Source: Chara braunii (lineage: Eukaryota; Streptophyta; Charophyceae; Charales; Characeae). From it: DNA of 35,549 nt. Under the pieces are notes generated by a model. The model was not told the origin of the DNA and made no database searches. It worked only from the letters and a program-made list of their open reading frames with translations. Location of the stretch: contig BFEA01000325.1 in assembly GCA_003427395.1 (NCBI GenBank), positions 315,339 through 350,887 on the forward strand, read 5' to 3'. Both the position numbers and the translations under genes were made by a program. Shown here piece by piece: positions 10,400-19,423 of this stretch (position 1 is its first letter; each line of letters starts with the position of its first letter).

Positions 10400-10669
10400 T
10401 CGAAAAGTAATAACAAGAATAGCGAGCCCAATAGCAGATTCTCCAGCAGCTACAGTTAATACGAATAAAGCAAATAATTGACCCATCATGTCATCTAGAT
10501 AAACAGAAAAGACTAAAAAGTTCAAATTGACAGCAAGTAACATTAACTCAATTGACATTAACTCAATTGACATTAACATAATAAGGATATTCTTTCTATT
10601 TAAAAAGATTCCCCAAATACCTAAAAGAAAAAGAATCATTGAAAATGTTAAATATTTCACTAAATCCAT
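10400..10669 (-). pseudogene. nad4L: Nuclear copy of mitochondrial nad4L (NUMT)
   Basis: Subunit 4L of respiratory complex I, a small inner-membrane protein. The minus-strand frame starts [17 protein letters not shown] and keeps the hydrophobic segments and the [19 protein letters not shown] region typical of plant and charophyte mitochondria. Homology stops after VITFR (near 10400), and the frame runs on into unrelated sequence rich in Pro and Arg, so the last 10 or so residues are lost. A 15-bp direct repeat (10541-10555, 10556-10570) duplicates five residues (MSIEL) in frame. Surrounding sequence is nuclear repeat, so this is a transferred fragment. No host promoter or transit peptide is seen, so function is unlikely. 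Confidence 0.88.
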
Positions 10670-11203
10670 AATCGGATATTTGTATTTATCCCCATTATCT
10701 TGTGCTCTGGATTGTTCCCCGGGTAGGATGCTGGTTGCTTAGGGGTTTGTGGGTAAATTGGGTTGCTCACTGGGGTGCTTGATGGAAACAAGCGTTGCCT
10801 TGTGGATGGATTGGCAAGAGGTCCTGCCATCCTGCCAATCCATCCCTGGTCCAGGAAGTAATCAATGCCTGTCAATCCTTCCCCGGTCCAGGGAAGTAAG
10901 CAATGCCTCCTGCTTTCTCACAGTTTTGGACACATGACATAGCCCCGTGACATAATCATTCTCATACATCGATGTAAAGGGACCGTAGGGTGATGCTCCT
11001 GAGTGCTGGTCACACTGAGGTAGATAGTAGGGACAGAGGGTGCGCTGGGAGTATTAATGTGGGGATGGGTAGGGTAGGTGGCCTATCCTGTCAGGACAAC
11101 CATTCACTGCGGGTACAGCAAATCCTTGGGGTTGGGTCCCTGCCCCCTTAAACACCCCTGGGCTTAAAATAAAAAAAAAAAAAAAAAAAAAAAAAAAGAG
11201 ACA
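10670..11203. other. Non-coding; hairpin and short tandem repeat
   Basis: May include some upstream mitochondrial sequence next to nad4L. Contains a 13-bp perfect stem (10804-10816 with 10833-10845). A roughly 40-base tandem duplication follows (10835-10912, units containing GGTCCAGG and AAGTAA.CAATGCCT). A poly(A) tract lies at 11171-11197. No gene seen. Confidence 0.55.
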
Positions 11204-11367
11204 GTGGGCCCGATTTCCAGCAAGTGTAGCTCCCCCCAATAAACGGGGCCCTTCAACGCTGGGACCACTTAACGAGGCTGCTGTTATCACCTCGTTAAGT
11301 GGTCTTCCCGCATATGAAGTTTTCTTTCTCATTAAAAAATAAAATAAAAAAAATAAAAAAAAAAAAA
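11204..11367 (+). mobile_element. SINE-like A-tailed repeat, copy 1
   Basis: Shares with four other copies the head GGGCCCGATTTCCAGCA.GTG.AGCTCCCC, a central CAAT...GGGG fold and a GCTGTTATCACC block, and ends in an A-rich tail (11333-11367). Here the central loop is short. No coding capacity. The SINE label is inferred from short length, dispersed copies and A tails; I cannot identify pol III boxes. Confidence 0.55.
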
Positions 11368-12034
11368 CGAAAAGGAAGAACGTGGAGACTGGAGTGACGC
11401 AATTTAGATTCTAAAGTTTGTGTGGGCAAGGTACTGGTGGTTTGAGGGGAAAAAAAAAAAAGCAAGGGGTTTAACAGTTCTGCTTCTGCATGGAAGTTAC
11501 GACGATGGGCAGACCGAATAGAACCAAGTCAGGGAACCGAAAAAAGGGAAAAAAAAAGAATGGAGTCAAGAGGGGGAGGGCGGGGGCGGGGTCCAAAATA
11601 AGGCCCCTGTCAGGGTTGCATGCCTGCCCACCGCCGACCGTTTTGCAGCCGACCAATAGGGCCTACTGATCGCCAGTCTGCCGACCAGTCAGAAAACAGC
11701 CATCCACTGATGTTTTTTCAAATCTGAGTTAGGGGCTGTACTGCGCTTGCTGAGTGCAGCCCAAATCCGCTGAGAAACTTTTGGGGATATAGGGGTAATG
11801 AGGGTTTGGTGGGCGGTTTGGAGGTGTTGAGGTGTATAGGGGTATTCGGGGTGGCTGAGGTAGCCAGACGTGTCCCTCCCTTTTACAGATTTCAAGGGCA
11901 GAGAAAAAGACATTAGGGCCCGTATTCCTTGTTGAATATAGCTTTCTTTCTGAAGGGCCCACAGCAGAGAATCTGCAGGGCTCTAGTATCTCAGCGGAGA
12001 TACCAGCGGAGATACTCGACGAAAATCATAAGTG
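11368..12034. other. Non-coding interval
   Basis: No gene recognised on either strand. Contains A-rich stretches and C/G-rich low-complexity DNA near 11570-11600. Confidence 0.5.
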
Positions 12035-12410
12035 AGGAGCAGGCCAGCAATATATCTTCTGCATCCGAATTCAGGTCTGTGTTCCAGCAGTTATGGGCTA
12101 CAACTACTTACTGCCGTAGCTCTCTCTTTCTTCCTTTTGTTTTCCTTTTCCTACCAGCAGTGGCCCTAAGAGCCTGGCTCCACTGGTCACCACTTGCACA
12201 AAAGACAAAAGTTCACAAAACATATGGCTACATATGATTCCATGTTCAAGCAGAAGATTCATTCTAGTTTTGCACATTTGGTGAGTAGTGGAGGGAAGCC
12301 CTGAAAATCCTGTGGTGAGTTGGCCTGCTACTGCCCCCATTCCGTAACTGCTGAAACACGGACCTTAATGCGAATCTACGCCACGTATAGTTGGCGAGCT
12401 GCTGCCCTGC
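12035..12410. mobile_element. Foldback element with long imperfect terminal inverted repeats
   Basis: The left arm (about 12036-12100) pairs with the right arm (about 12338-12408). Shared core after inversion: AGGTC[T/C]GTGTT[C/T]CAGCAGTTA. The outer parts (AGCAG..CGCCAACTATA / AGCAGGCCAGCAATATA) match less well. The interior has no transposase. Likely a non-autonomous DNA element, but I cannot place it in a superfamily or see target duplications. Confidence 0.55.
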
Positions 12411-12521
12411 AATGTGTTCAAGAAGTGCCACTTTCGTGGACAGGAGGCCCTTGCTGATCATTTGCAGGGGCCTCTAGGATTACCCGCAGGGGTTTTCTTA
12501 ATGTGAAAGGGCTATTTGTTT

Positions 12522-12531
<10 letters not shown>

Positions 12532-12567
<36 letters not shown>

Positions 12568-12568
12568 C
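12532..12568. repeat. (CT)n(CG)n compound microsatellite
   Basis: About 22 bases of CT run directly into about 15 bases of alternating CG. The alternating CG part is of a kind able to adopt Z-DNA. Confidence 0.95.
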
Positions 12569-12654
12569 AGTAATCATACATCACAGCCGTGTTGCTGGGG
12601 TTATTAGCGGTTCTGGACCCAAAAAAAGATTTATTTTTTTATCTATGGGATAAT

Positions 12655-12900
12655 TTGCAAAAGACACCCATAAGTTGAGATATATGCCAAAATGCCCCTA
12701 AAAGATGTGGGTAGAGCAGAATACCCCTCTCACAAATAAAACATTTTGTGAAATGCCCCTAGCGTCAGTTGGACTCCGATCTTTGCAATATACCCCTACC
12801 CGGTACCGTCCAACTTTGCAAAATGCCCCAGTACTTGCCAACTTTTCCTAAGGCTATTGCAAAAGGCCCAAACGGGGAGGTCCAGATTGCAAAGTTGCAC
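12655..12900. repeat. Degenerate TTGCAAAATGCCCC array
   Basis: Seven diverged copies of a TTGCAAAATGCCCCT-like motif start near 12655, 12685, 12748, 12783, 12816, 12857 and 12887, mostly 30-42 bases apart with one 63-base gap. No coding frame crosses it convincingly. Confidence 0.55.
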
Positions 12901-13064
12901 ACCCTCCTGACAGGGGCACAACACAAAGATTTCGTCCAAAAAGGCCATGCCTTTATTTATTATTATTTCTTTTTTTTGTGCAGGGTGCGGGCGACCCCGA
13001 CCGGAAGGTGCTGACCAGTCAAGGGCCGCCCATGGTCGGGACGTGCAACACTGGCCCCTGTTAT

Positions 13065-13140
13065 ATACCTTTCTCGGCCTTTTGGCTAAGTTCAAGTGTA
13101 CTATCTGTTCTGACGATTTAAAAAAAAAAGAAAAAAGGGC
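13065..13140 (+). pseudogene. U2 snRNA retropseudogene, 3'-truncated
   Basis: 13065-13118 matches the first 50-odd bases of U2 spliceosomal RNA: ATACCTTTCTCGGCCTTTTGG, then GCTAAG, CAAGTGTA and TATCTGTTCT. The branch-site recognition sequence GUAGUA reads GUACUA here, so it would not pair normally with introns. The copy stops after the stem IIa region and is followed by an A-rich tail (13119-13136). Sequence before the copy (GGCCCCTGT, 13053-13061) and after the tail (GGGCCCTGT) matches in 8 of 9 bases, consistent with a target duplication from LINE-driven retroposition. The Sm site and the rest of U2 are absent. Confidence 0.85.
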
Positions 13141-13497
13141 CCTGTACAAAATCGCAACAGGAAAAAAAAAAAAAAATCGCGACAGGGGACAAATAAAAAC
13201 GAAAGATGGACAAACTGTCCCCCCTTGCCTCAAATCACTCAATGACATGCTGCGTGCAGCAAACACTGCAGCGGAGAAACAGAAGTGAACTGTTTCAGGC
13301 ACATAAACAGTCCTTCCCTGTGAAGAAGAAAAAAACACACACACCAGAGCATGAATTTCAAACCCTTTTGGTCATCAGAAACCCCAGGGTGATACCAGCA
13401 GCTCCATGGGATCATGGAGCCCCAGGATGAGTCAGTAACAACCATAGCCCCAGGGAACAACAAACACCAATCTCAGCGCTACACTATGTACCCATGG

Positions 13498-13650
13498 GAC
13501 GCTGGACCTGGTTTCCAGCAGGTGCCGCTCCCCACCAATAGATGGAGCAGCCCTACAGGTAAGCCCTCAATCCAGACGGTTCTCTTACCACCGCCAGGAT
13601 AGAGGGATATCGCAAGGGCCATTCTTAAAAAAAAAAAAAAAAAAAAAAAG
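13498..13650 (+). mobile_element. SINE-like A-tailed repeat, copy 2
   Basis: Begins CGCTGGACCTGGTTTCCAGCA and continues GGTGCCGCTCCCCACCAATAG, then ATGGAGCAGCC, ending in a 22-base poly(A) (13627-13648). Its head matches copy 3 at all but a few positions. Confidence 0.65.
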
Positions 13651-14003
13651 AAACCCCTGTGTTGGTTGGATCGTGGATCTGGCAGGCCTCCTAGCCTGAA
13701 AAGTGGGCAGCCTTTTTTGAACACCAACGGCTGGCAGTGCGTGACGTTATGGGACTTCAAGTGCAATCAAGTTGGATATTTCCTTCACTGTCATCACTCC
13801 TATCCGTTGACACGGGCGGAGTTAAAAAAAAAAAAAAGAAGATACACCAGGATAGACGAGGCCCCTTGCTCAAGGGGTGAAGAGGCACTTCTGTCACGGT
13901 CTCCTCAACCTTCCTAACCGCTCAGTCAATCCCCCTGGGTACCCTGGGGTAATCAATGCTGGTGGTCTGCTCTCGAACATTCTTGTGGATGATCTTGTTA
14001 TAC
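13651..14003. other. Non-coding interval
   Basis: No gene seen. A poly(A) tract at 13825-13837 may be the tail of another retroposed copy that I cannot delimit. Confidence 0.45.
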
Positions 14004-14160
14004 AGGGACACTGGACCCGGTTTCCAGCAGGTGCAGCTCCCCACCAATAGATGGAGCAGCCAGGAACAGCCAGTAGAGGCGGCTGCTCTTATCACCCCCT
14101 CTAGTAGTGGTCGCTGGATTTCTCTTAAAAAAAAGAAAAAGAAAAGAAGAAGAAGAAGAA
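14004..14160 (+). mobile_element. SINE-like A-tailed repeat, copy 3
   Basis: Best reference copy: ACTGGACCCGGTTTCCAGCA, then GGTGCAGCTCCCCACCAATAG and ATGGAGCAGCC, followed by a GCGGCTGCTCTTATCACCCC block and a TCTCTTAAAA junction into an A/G-rich tail. CTCC and GGAG around CAATAGA can form a short stem-loop. Confidence 0.65.
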
Positions 14161-14248
14161 AGTTTCCTTCACTGTCCCTTAGAACCTTACAGACAGATGC
14201 CAAGTTGAAAATACGCCCATGCCCACATGCATGCACATACAGAGAGGG

Positions 14249-14249
<1 letters not shown>

Positions 14250-14323
<74 letters not shown>
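14250..14323. repeat. (GA)n microsatellite
   Basis: About 73 bases of GA dinucleotides, downstream of lectin exon 2 in minus orientation. Confidence 0.95.
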
Positions 14324-14327
<4 letters not shown>

Positions 14328-14590
14328 TCAACAGGAGGGTCAAGGCCATGTTTCGGTTTTTGTGTTGCACGGAGTTTTGTGTCTGCAGAAGAAGCTCAAC
14401 AAAACTTCACACACATGCACCTGGAAGGTGAGCACAGCCAGATGCAAAAGCACATACATATTATATCCAGACACGCATGCATATAGAAGTGTAGTATCCA
14501 GTCATACGTAGAAATGGTCCGCCATGAGCAAGGAGGGTTAAAAAAAAAGAAGAAAAAAGGAAGGAAAGGAATGCGGCCATACAGCCTTAC

Positions 14591-14851
14591 CTGATGCAGT
14601 CCCGTTCGCCATCTTTCACACTTGACTTCGACAAGATTAGCAGCATTCTCCTTGCTGAGACTGATGACCAGATTCCTGTCATCTGCACAGTGGATGGGAA
14701 CATACCCCTCCCCTATGTGATTACCAAACTGGAAGAGTTGAGATGGGGATGGGTTACCACGGATCTGGGACTTCGATGATGACAAGTTGGCTCCATCTCC
14801 ATTTGCCTGTAGTGCAACACCTGTCTTCTTGTTCACAAGCGCAAAGGACTG
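14591..14851 (-). CDS. EUL/R40-type lectin, exon 2
   Basis: Minus-strand exon of 261 bases (87 codons, phase 0 at both ends). It has an acceptor TTGCAG at the right and a strong donor GTAAGG (14590-14585) at the left. It encodes QSFALVNKKTGVALQ, then an NGDGAN region, GEGYVPIHCADDRNLVISL and ERWRTGLHQ. FALVNK.TG, the G.GY segment and a closing W/G/Q pattern match the second half of the EUL (Euonymus-lectin/ricin-B-like) domain of plant stress-related lectins such as EULS3 and r40. It joins exon 1 in frame with no codon split. The acceptor is a NAGNAG site (CAG CAG), so one Gln may be optional. The expected last few residues (the WKI end of the fold) would be on a third small exon that I could not find. 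It is a carbohydrate-binding module only; no ricin A-chain-like enzyme is present. Confidence 0.6.
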
Positions 14852-14899
14852 CTGCAACACAACCAAAAAAAATAACCAAAAAAAAAAAAAAATCGCAGA

Positions 14900-14900
<1 letters not shown>

Positions 14901-14937
<37 letters not shown>
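14901..14937. repeat. (CA)n microsatellite
   Basis: About 36 bases of CA dinucleotides following a poly(A) stretch, about 50 bases inside the lectin intron acceptor. Confidence 0.95.
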
Positions 14938-14939
<2 letters not shown>

Positions 14940-15566
14940 TAATGGTACCAGTAAGGGTCCATCTTACCTACTTTTCTTACATAATAATAATAACAGAAGG
15001 GACAAACCGGGTAAGTGAAGAAAACGGATAAGTCAGAAAACAAACGAGTCTGACTCACAAAATGGTTGGCCAACAAAAAAAAAAAAGCACTGAACGAGTT
15101 AATCCACACAAGCACACAATGCAATAATGGTATTGGTATTGGTAAGGTTTGTCTGACCAACTTTTATTACATAATAACAAAAGGTTCAAACCGACTGAGA
15201 GACGCTTCAAAGCAAAGAATGGCGTCACCCCCCCCCCCCACACACACACGAGACAGCCTTGCTAAGCTCTCCGTTCAGGAGGATCGAGGCTGGCAGGGTC
15301 AGGACCGTACTAGCAGTCATGCCATTGGGTCTCCGTAGCGAAGTGGGTGGGTGTGTGGAGTGGGTATTGTGACTGTGTCAGACTTAGTCTAGTTTCTCGG
15401 GCTTATAATTGCGATTCTTGTCAGGTGGTACATCGTGGCAAGTTGGCAACAGCCTACAGGTGCCACCAAAAAGACCCAGTAATGCAACGAGGCCCTTAAT
15501 TAAACCACGAGTACTTCCTGCACTTACTCCGTGCACTCCGGCCAGGGAAACGGGTCCGGTGTCCCT

Positions 15567-15737
15567 AAGGGCCAGATCACACTGGCAAGGACGATTGGAA
15601 TAAGTGTCTGAATATGGACGTGTTGCACGCAGAGATGCAGAAAAGCAGATATATCACAGTTTTTTGCACATCGCTACAAAACACGTCCATATTCAGACAC
15701 TCATTCCAATCCTCTTTCCCAGTGGGATCTGGGCCTT
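15567..15737. mobile_element. Foldback MITE, copy A
   Basis: About 171 bases forming one large hairpin. The left arm AGGGCCAGATC.CACTGG and onward pairs with the right arm over roughly 70 bases, including a near-perfect core TGTCTGAATATGGACGTGT. TA is present outside both ends, as in Tc1/mariner (Stowaway-type) MITEs. Copies B and C share the arm consensus (GATTGGA..., CTGAAT.TGGACGTGT, GCGGAGATG.GCA). Confidence 0.8.
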
Positions 15738-15805
15738 ACACTGTACTCCGTGCACTCCGGCCAGGTCCATACCCCCTGTTGGCCTAGATAGCCCAGTCAG
15801 TGCAC

Positions 15806-15884
15806 CCCGGAACTGTTGAAAAATACAGACCAGAGTTCGAACTCCAATCGAAGGATGGACCCCCTTGGTACACCCCAGAACTGA
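15806..15884. repeat. Dispersed block with GAGTTCGAACTCCA motif (left part)
   Basis: Contains CACCCCGGAACTG, GACCAGAGTTCGAACTCCA and GGATGGACCCCCTTGGTACA. The same string recurs at 16359-16413, on the other side of the inserted MITE. Confidence 0.7.
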
Positions 15885-16339
15885 GGGCATACTCACACGA
15901 CGACCCCAAATCCGCAAAATATGCGGATTTGGGAAGGGCAGGTTTGAGGTTTTGGGGGTTTGGAAAAAAAAAAAAAAAAAAAAGAGGTTTTGGGCATGGT
16001 TCACGTCACACTGCTGTACCTTTTCAGATGGGACAAGGTCGCTGCCGTCTGGAGAAATGGGGATTTGGTACTTGGCTGGTCACACGGCACCATCCACCCA
16101 TTGTGCAAGAACTTTTGTGAACGAATTTTTGTCAATTTTTGAAGAAAATGCAAAAAAAAAAAAAGGGAATTTGCGGTCACCTCCAGAGGTGACCGCAAAA
16201 TCCCTTGCCCCGCGGCTTCCCAGGCCGCTGACAAATGGGCACTGGAATAGTACATTTGCGAATTTGTAGATCCATGCGACCGGCCTTTTCCCCTTTTTTG
16301 GGGGATTTTGGGATTATAGGTCCCCGTGTGAGTATGCCC
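15885..16339. mobile_element. PIF/Harbinger-like (Tourist-type) MITE 1
   Basis: A 455-base element with perfect 15-base terminal inverted repeats GGGCATACTCACACG, flanked by the 3-base direct repeat TGA (15882-15884 and 16340-16342). Terminal GGG and a T-N-A target duplication inside C-TGA-G are hallmarks of PIF/Harbinger. No transposase is encoded. An uninterrupted relative of the insertion site (AACTGAG followed by CTCGAAGGATGAC, near 16408-16425) lies next door. The interior carries a perfect 12-bp hairpin (15905-15933), a poly(A) tract (about 15963-15982) and a 19-bp hairpin (16165-16204). Confidence 0.85.
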
Positions 16340-16342
16340 TGA

Positions 16343-16503
16343 GTTCGAAGGATGACAAGAGTTCGAACTCCACTCGATAAGGATGGACCCCCTTGGTACA
16401 CCCCGGAACTGAGCTCGAAGGATGACAAGAGTTCGAAGTCCACTCGAAAGACGGAACGGCAGAGCCGGAAATACCGACCAGAGTTCGAACTCCACTCGAA
16501 GCA
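16343..16503. repeat. Dispersed block with GAGTTCGAACTCCA motif (right part)
   Basis: Three tandem-like occurrences of GAGTTCGAA[C/G]TCCACTCGA near 16361, 16423 and 16480, with CACCCCGGAACTGAG between. It is the same repeat as 15806-15884 and represents the target into which MITE 1 jumped. Confidence 0.7.
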
Positions 16504-16639
16504 GATGAGCAAAATACTATACTATCTGCCGGATGCAATCATGTTAACGGCATTTACCCTGTTTTCTTTTCTTTTCGAAAGCGGAGAGAAACAGGAAAAA
16601 ACAATGACTTGAAGCAGAGGATGATATCTCAAGGCCAAT

Positions 16640-17085
16640 TGCCCGTCGAGCAACAGGTGACCGATCCCGTCGCACAGCACAGCAGGGGATGGATCCCGTC
16701 GCATCCCACTGCACCGCATAGCATACCACAGCACAGCACAGCACAGCACAGCAACTGATCGATCACGTCGCAGAGCGAAGCACGCCATTGCTGCCGTCGC
16801 ACAGCACCGAACAGCACAGCACAGCAGGTGGTTGATGGCGTGGCACAGCACAGGATAGCAGGTTGATCGATCCCAGGGTGGTACCCGTAAGGCTGTGCGA
16901 CAGGACGGGGCCACAGCACAGCAAGTGATCCAACCCGTCCTGTCGCACAGCAGGTGATCGACCTCGTCGCACAGCACAGCACAGGAGGAGGTGGATGACG
17001 TGCAATGGACAGGAAAGCAGGTGATTATTCCCGTCGCACAGCACAGCACAGCACAGCACAGGACACGTGATCGATCCCGTCGCAA
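16640..17085. repeat. CACAGCACAGCAGG minisatellite-like region
   Basis: Degenerate repeats built from CCCGTCGCACAGCACAGCAGG plus GTGATCGATC, with about a dozen recognisable partial units of varying length. The antisense frames are Cys/Ala-rich artefacts. Confidence 0.8.
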
Positions 17086-17122
17086 GGTACAAGCGGGTGC
17101 GCGGCCGTTCCATCCCGCACAA

Positions 17123-17163
<41 letters not shown>

Positions 17164-17310
17164 TTCCAACCACGCAACCAAATCAATCGACAAGCCAATC
17201 AATCAATCAATCAACCAATCAAGCAAGCAAGCAAATAACTTACTCAATCAATCGTCCAACCAAGCAACCAAATCAATCGACAGCCGAGCACAAAAAACAA
17301 TCAATCAATA
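17123..17310. repeat. (CAAT)n tetranucleotide repeats
   Basis: A nearly pure block at 17123-17161, then interrupted CAAT/CAAC/CAAG units up to about 17310. A further (CAAT)n block lies at 17817-17848. Confidence 0.93.
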
Positions 17311-17312
17311 AT

Positions 17313-17415
17313 CAGACCTGGATTGTCAATAGGCGATGCTCCCCACCACAATCGATTGGAGCCTCAGAAAGCCGAAACTGACCACAGTAACTATAAGGAA
17401 GAAAAAAAAGAAGCC
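17313..17415 (+). mobile_element. SINE-like A-tailed repeat, diverged copy 4
   Basis: CAGACCTGGATTGTCAATAGG, then GATGCTCCCCACCACAATCGA and TTGGAGCC. It aligns with copies 2 and 3 through the GACC.GG head, CTCCCCACCA and the closing GGAGC stem, and ends in an A-rich tail at 17398-17412. Confidence 0.45.
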
Positions 17416-17526
17416 CTACAGTTATCCGACATAATACAGTAAAGATCTGCGGTTGAACATCCACTACCCCCGCACGCCTCCGATCAATTGATCTGCGGTT
17501 GAACATCACCCTGAGATTTCCATGGT

Positions 17527-17627
17527 GTCCATCGGGACATCCGTTAAAATCGGAACGACACAGAGAAGGAAAATCAGCATGGCCCTGCACAAGGATGACA
17601 CGCATAAATCGAGAAATGGTCCATTAA
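17527..17627 (+). pseudogene. U6 snRNA-like copy 1
   Basis: Collinear with plant U6 spliceosomal RNA: GTCC.TCGGGACATCCG, TTAAAATCGGAACGA, ACAGAGA box (17560-17566), AGC triad (17576-17578), CATGGCCCTGC, AAGGATGACACGCATAAATCG and GAGAAATGGTCCA. There is an insertion between the ACAGAGA box and the AGC triad, and a base is lost in the GGCCCC run. No TATA box at the spacing used by plant pol III snRNA genes is seen, and the expected T-run is replaced by an AT-rich sequence. Most likely a retropseudogene. Confidence 0.85.
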
Positions 17628-17817
17628 AATTTTATTAAAAAAAAGATATCCATAGTGGTGCACCTGGTCATCGATAACTTCAATCGGCGGTTGAGCAATA
17701 CATACCTCCTGACATCATGGAGCGCTTTTAGTGTCAGGAGTGCTGCAGGTAGTGGTGGTTTAATAGTAATAATAATAATAAATAATAATAATAACATAGA
17801 TTAAACAAATAACACCG

Positions 17818-17849
<32 letters not shown>

Positions 17850-17945
17850 CCAATGGAAAGAAACGAGAAATGCCATATGACTGATCGATATTCGCTGTTT
17901 TTTTTTGGTGTAATGAAATCCTCCAGACCATATAAGACGAGCACG

Positions 17946-17949
<4 letters not shown>
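17628..17949. other. Non-coding interval
   Basis: Contains (AAT)n at about 17767-17793 and (CAAT)n at 17817-17848. No gene seen. Confidence 0.5.
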
Positions 17950-18031
<82 letters not shown>

Positions 18032-18146
18032 GTGTGTCTCTCTCCCTCCTTCGGCCTACAGCATATATATTTCNATGCCATATGACTGATCGATATTCGC
18101 TGTTTTTTCTCTCTCTCTCTATATTCTCCTGTCCCTCTAAGACTCG

Positions 18147-18232
<86 letters not shown>
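17950..18232. repeat. Duplicated (CT)n-containing block around an N gap
   Basis: Two (CT)n tracts (about 17950-18026 and 18150-18231) are each preceded by ATGCCATATGACTGATCGAT and followed by CTCCTTCGGCCTACAGCATA. The N at 18074 sits exactly at the junction of the two copies, so this may be one locus assembled twice. Confidence 0.8.
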
Positions 18233-18236
<4 letters not shown>

Positions 18237-18289
18237 CTCCCTCTCTCTCCCTCCTTCGGCCTACAGCATATATATTTCTAACTAAACCC

Positions 18290-18999
18290 ATCATTATTTA
18301 TTGAATTGCGGTAAATATAAAGACAAAGAAAACATCTGCATTATATTATTTTAGATACCGATCAAGTCCGATGAGATAACGAGATTAGGATGGGATCAGG
18401 AAAGGTAATTAAGAAAACAAAAACAAAAAAGACGGGAATCAGGAACGGTATTATATTACTTGTTGTCTTAAACCACCAAAAAATATGAGCCCCTAATACG
18501 GTAATACCCCCCTATCCTCCAAAGCTTGCGTCGCTACACCAGAAGGTCGTGCTTTTGTTTGGCAGGAACAGGTTAGATTCGATCGGACGACAAAAAAAAA
18601 ACCGTGCTTTCCATGTACCGATCTACCTGGGACAGTCTACATTCGTTGGGCCGCAAAAAAAAAAAAAAAAAAAAAAAAAGTTGGACAGAAAGAAGCGTCC
18701 GCCGTATTGGTACTCTATAAGCGTTACTCGATAATTTTTTCCTCCCCGAAAAAAAAAAAGAAAAAATCCCCTCCTAAAATCGTTGGGGGGGAAGAAGACA
18801 ACAAAAGGGCGATAGAGGGTAGGCGACCGATATTGGGCGGGGAAAAATAATAGAAAAAAAAAGATATTGTTAGAAGATAAAGATAAGATATTGTAGAAGA
18901 AAAGTGAAAATAAGATAAAATATGATAAGGACAGTCGTTGTCAATCATTGACAGTCTTTTTTTTTCCTTTCAGTTATCGACACTCTTTTTCGTATCCAC
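18290..18999. other. Non-coding, A/T-rich interval
   Basis: A poly(A) tract at 18655-18679 and other A-rich runs. No gene recognised. Confidence 0.5.
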
Positions 19000-19160
19000 G
19001 TGGGATGCTGGACCCAGTTTCCAGCAGGTACAGCTCCCCTAACCCACTAATTGATGGAGTGGAGCCTTCTAACAGGGAGACTTCCTTAAGTGGAACACCC
19101 TCAGTCGGAACAGGAGAGAGGGGGGGGGTAAGAAGAAGAAGAACAAGAAGAAGAGTTATC
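19000..19160 (+). mobile_element. SINE-like A-tailed repeat, copy 5
   Basis: GATGCTGGACCCAGTTTCCAG, then CAGGTACAGCTCCCC and ATTGATGGAG. It carries an enlarged central loop and ends in an AAG-rich tail. It fits the family head best with copies 2 and 3. Confidence 0.6.
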
Positions 19161-19423
19161 ATTTATGAACAAAAACAGAGGCTATAGACTCCTCGTACAC
19201 GCAATGATAATAATCATTCCAATCCCGCATATACGATTAAGATAAGATTATTGAACATTATTTAGAAGAGAAGAGAAGAGAAGAGAATGAGACGATTAAA
19301 AAGACCGAAGGACAGTTTTGAACGAGACAAAAGAGGGGAAGATAGGGGAATATAAAACAGCAAAGGAGGCGGAGGAGGGAAAGGAGGAGGAGAAGGAGGT
19401 AGGAAAAAGAGAAAATGCTTTCC

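Noticed and set aside
14179-14511. Long overlapping frames through the (GA)n tract
   Set aside because: They are products of dinucleotide repeats (Arg-Glu or Ser-Leu runs), as are those at 7478-8176, 9177-9684, 17842-18294 and 21174-21663.
16522-17128. Cys-rich minus-strand frames that look like secreted Cys-rich proteins
   Set aside because: The cysteines come from the CACAGCA minisatellite read in antisense; all three frames are open for the same reason.
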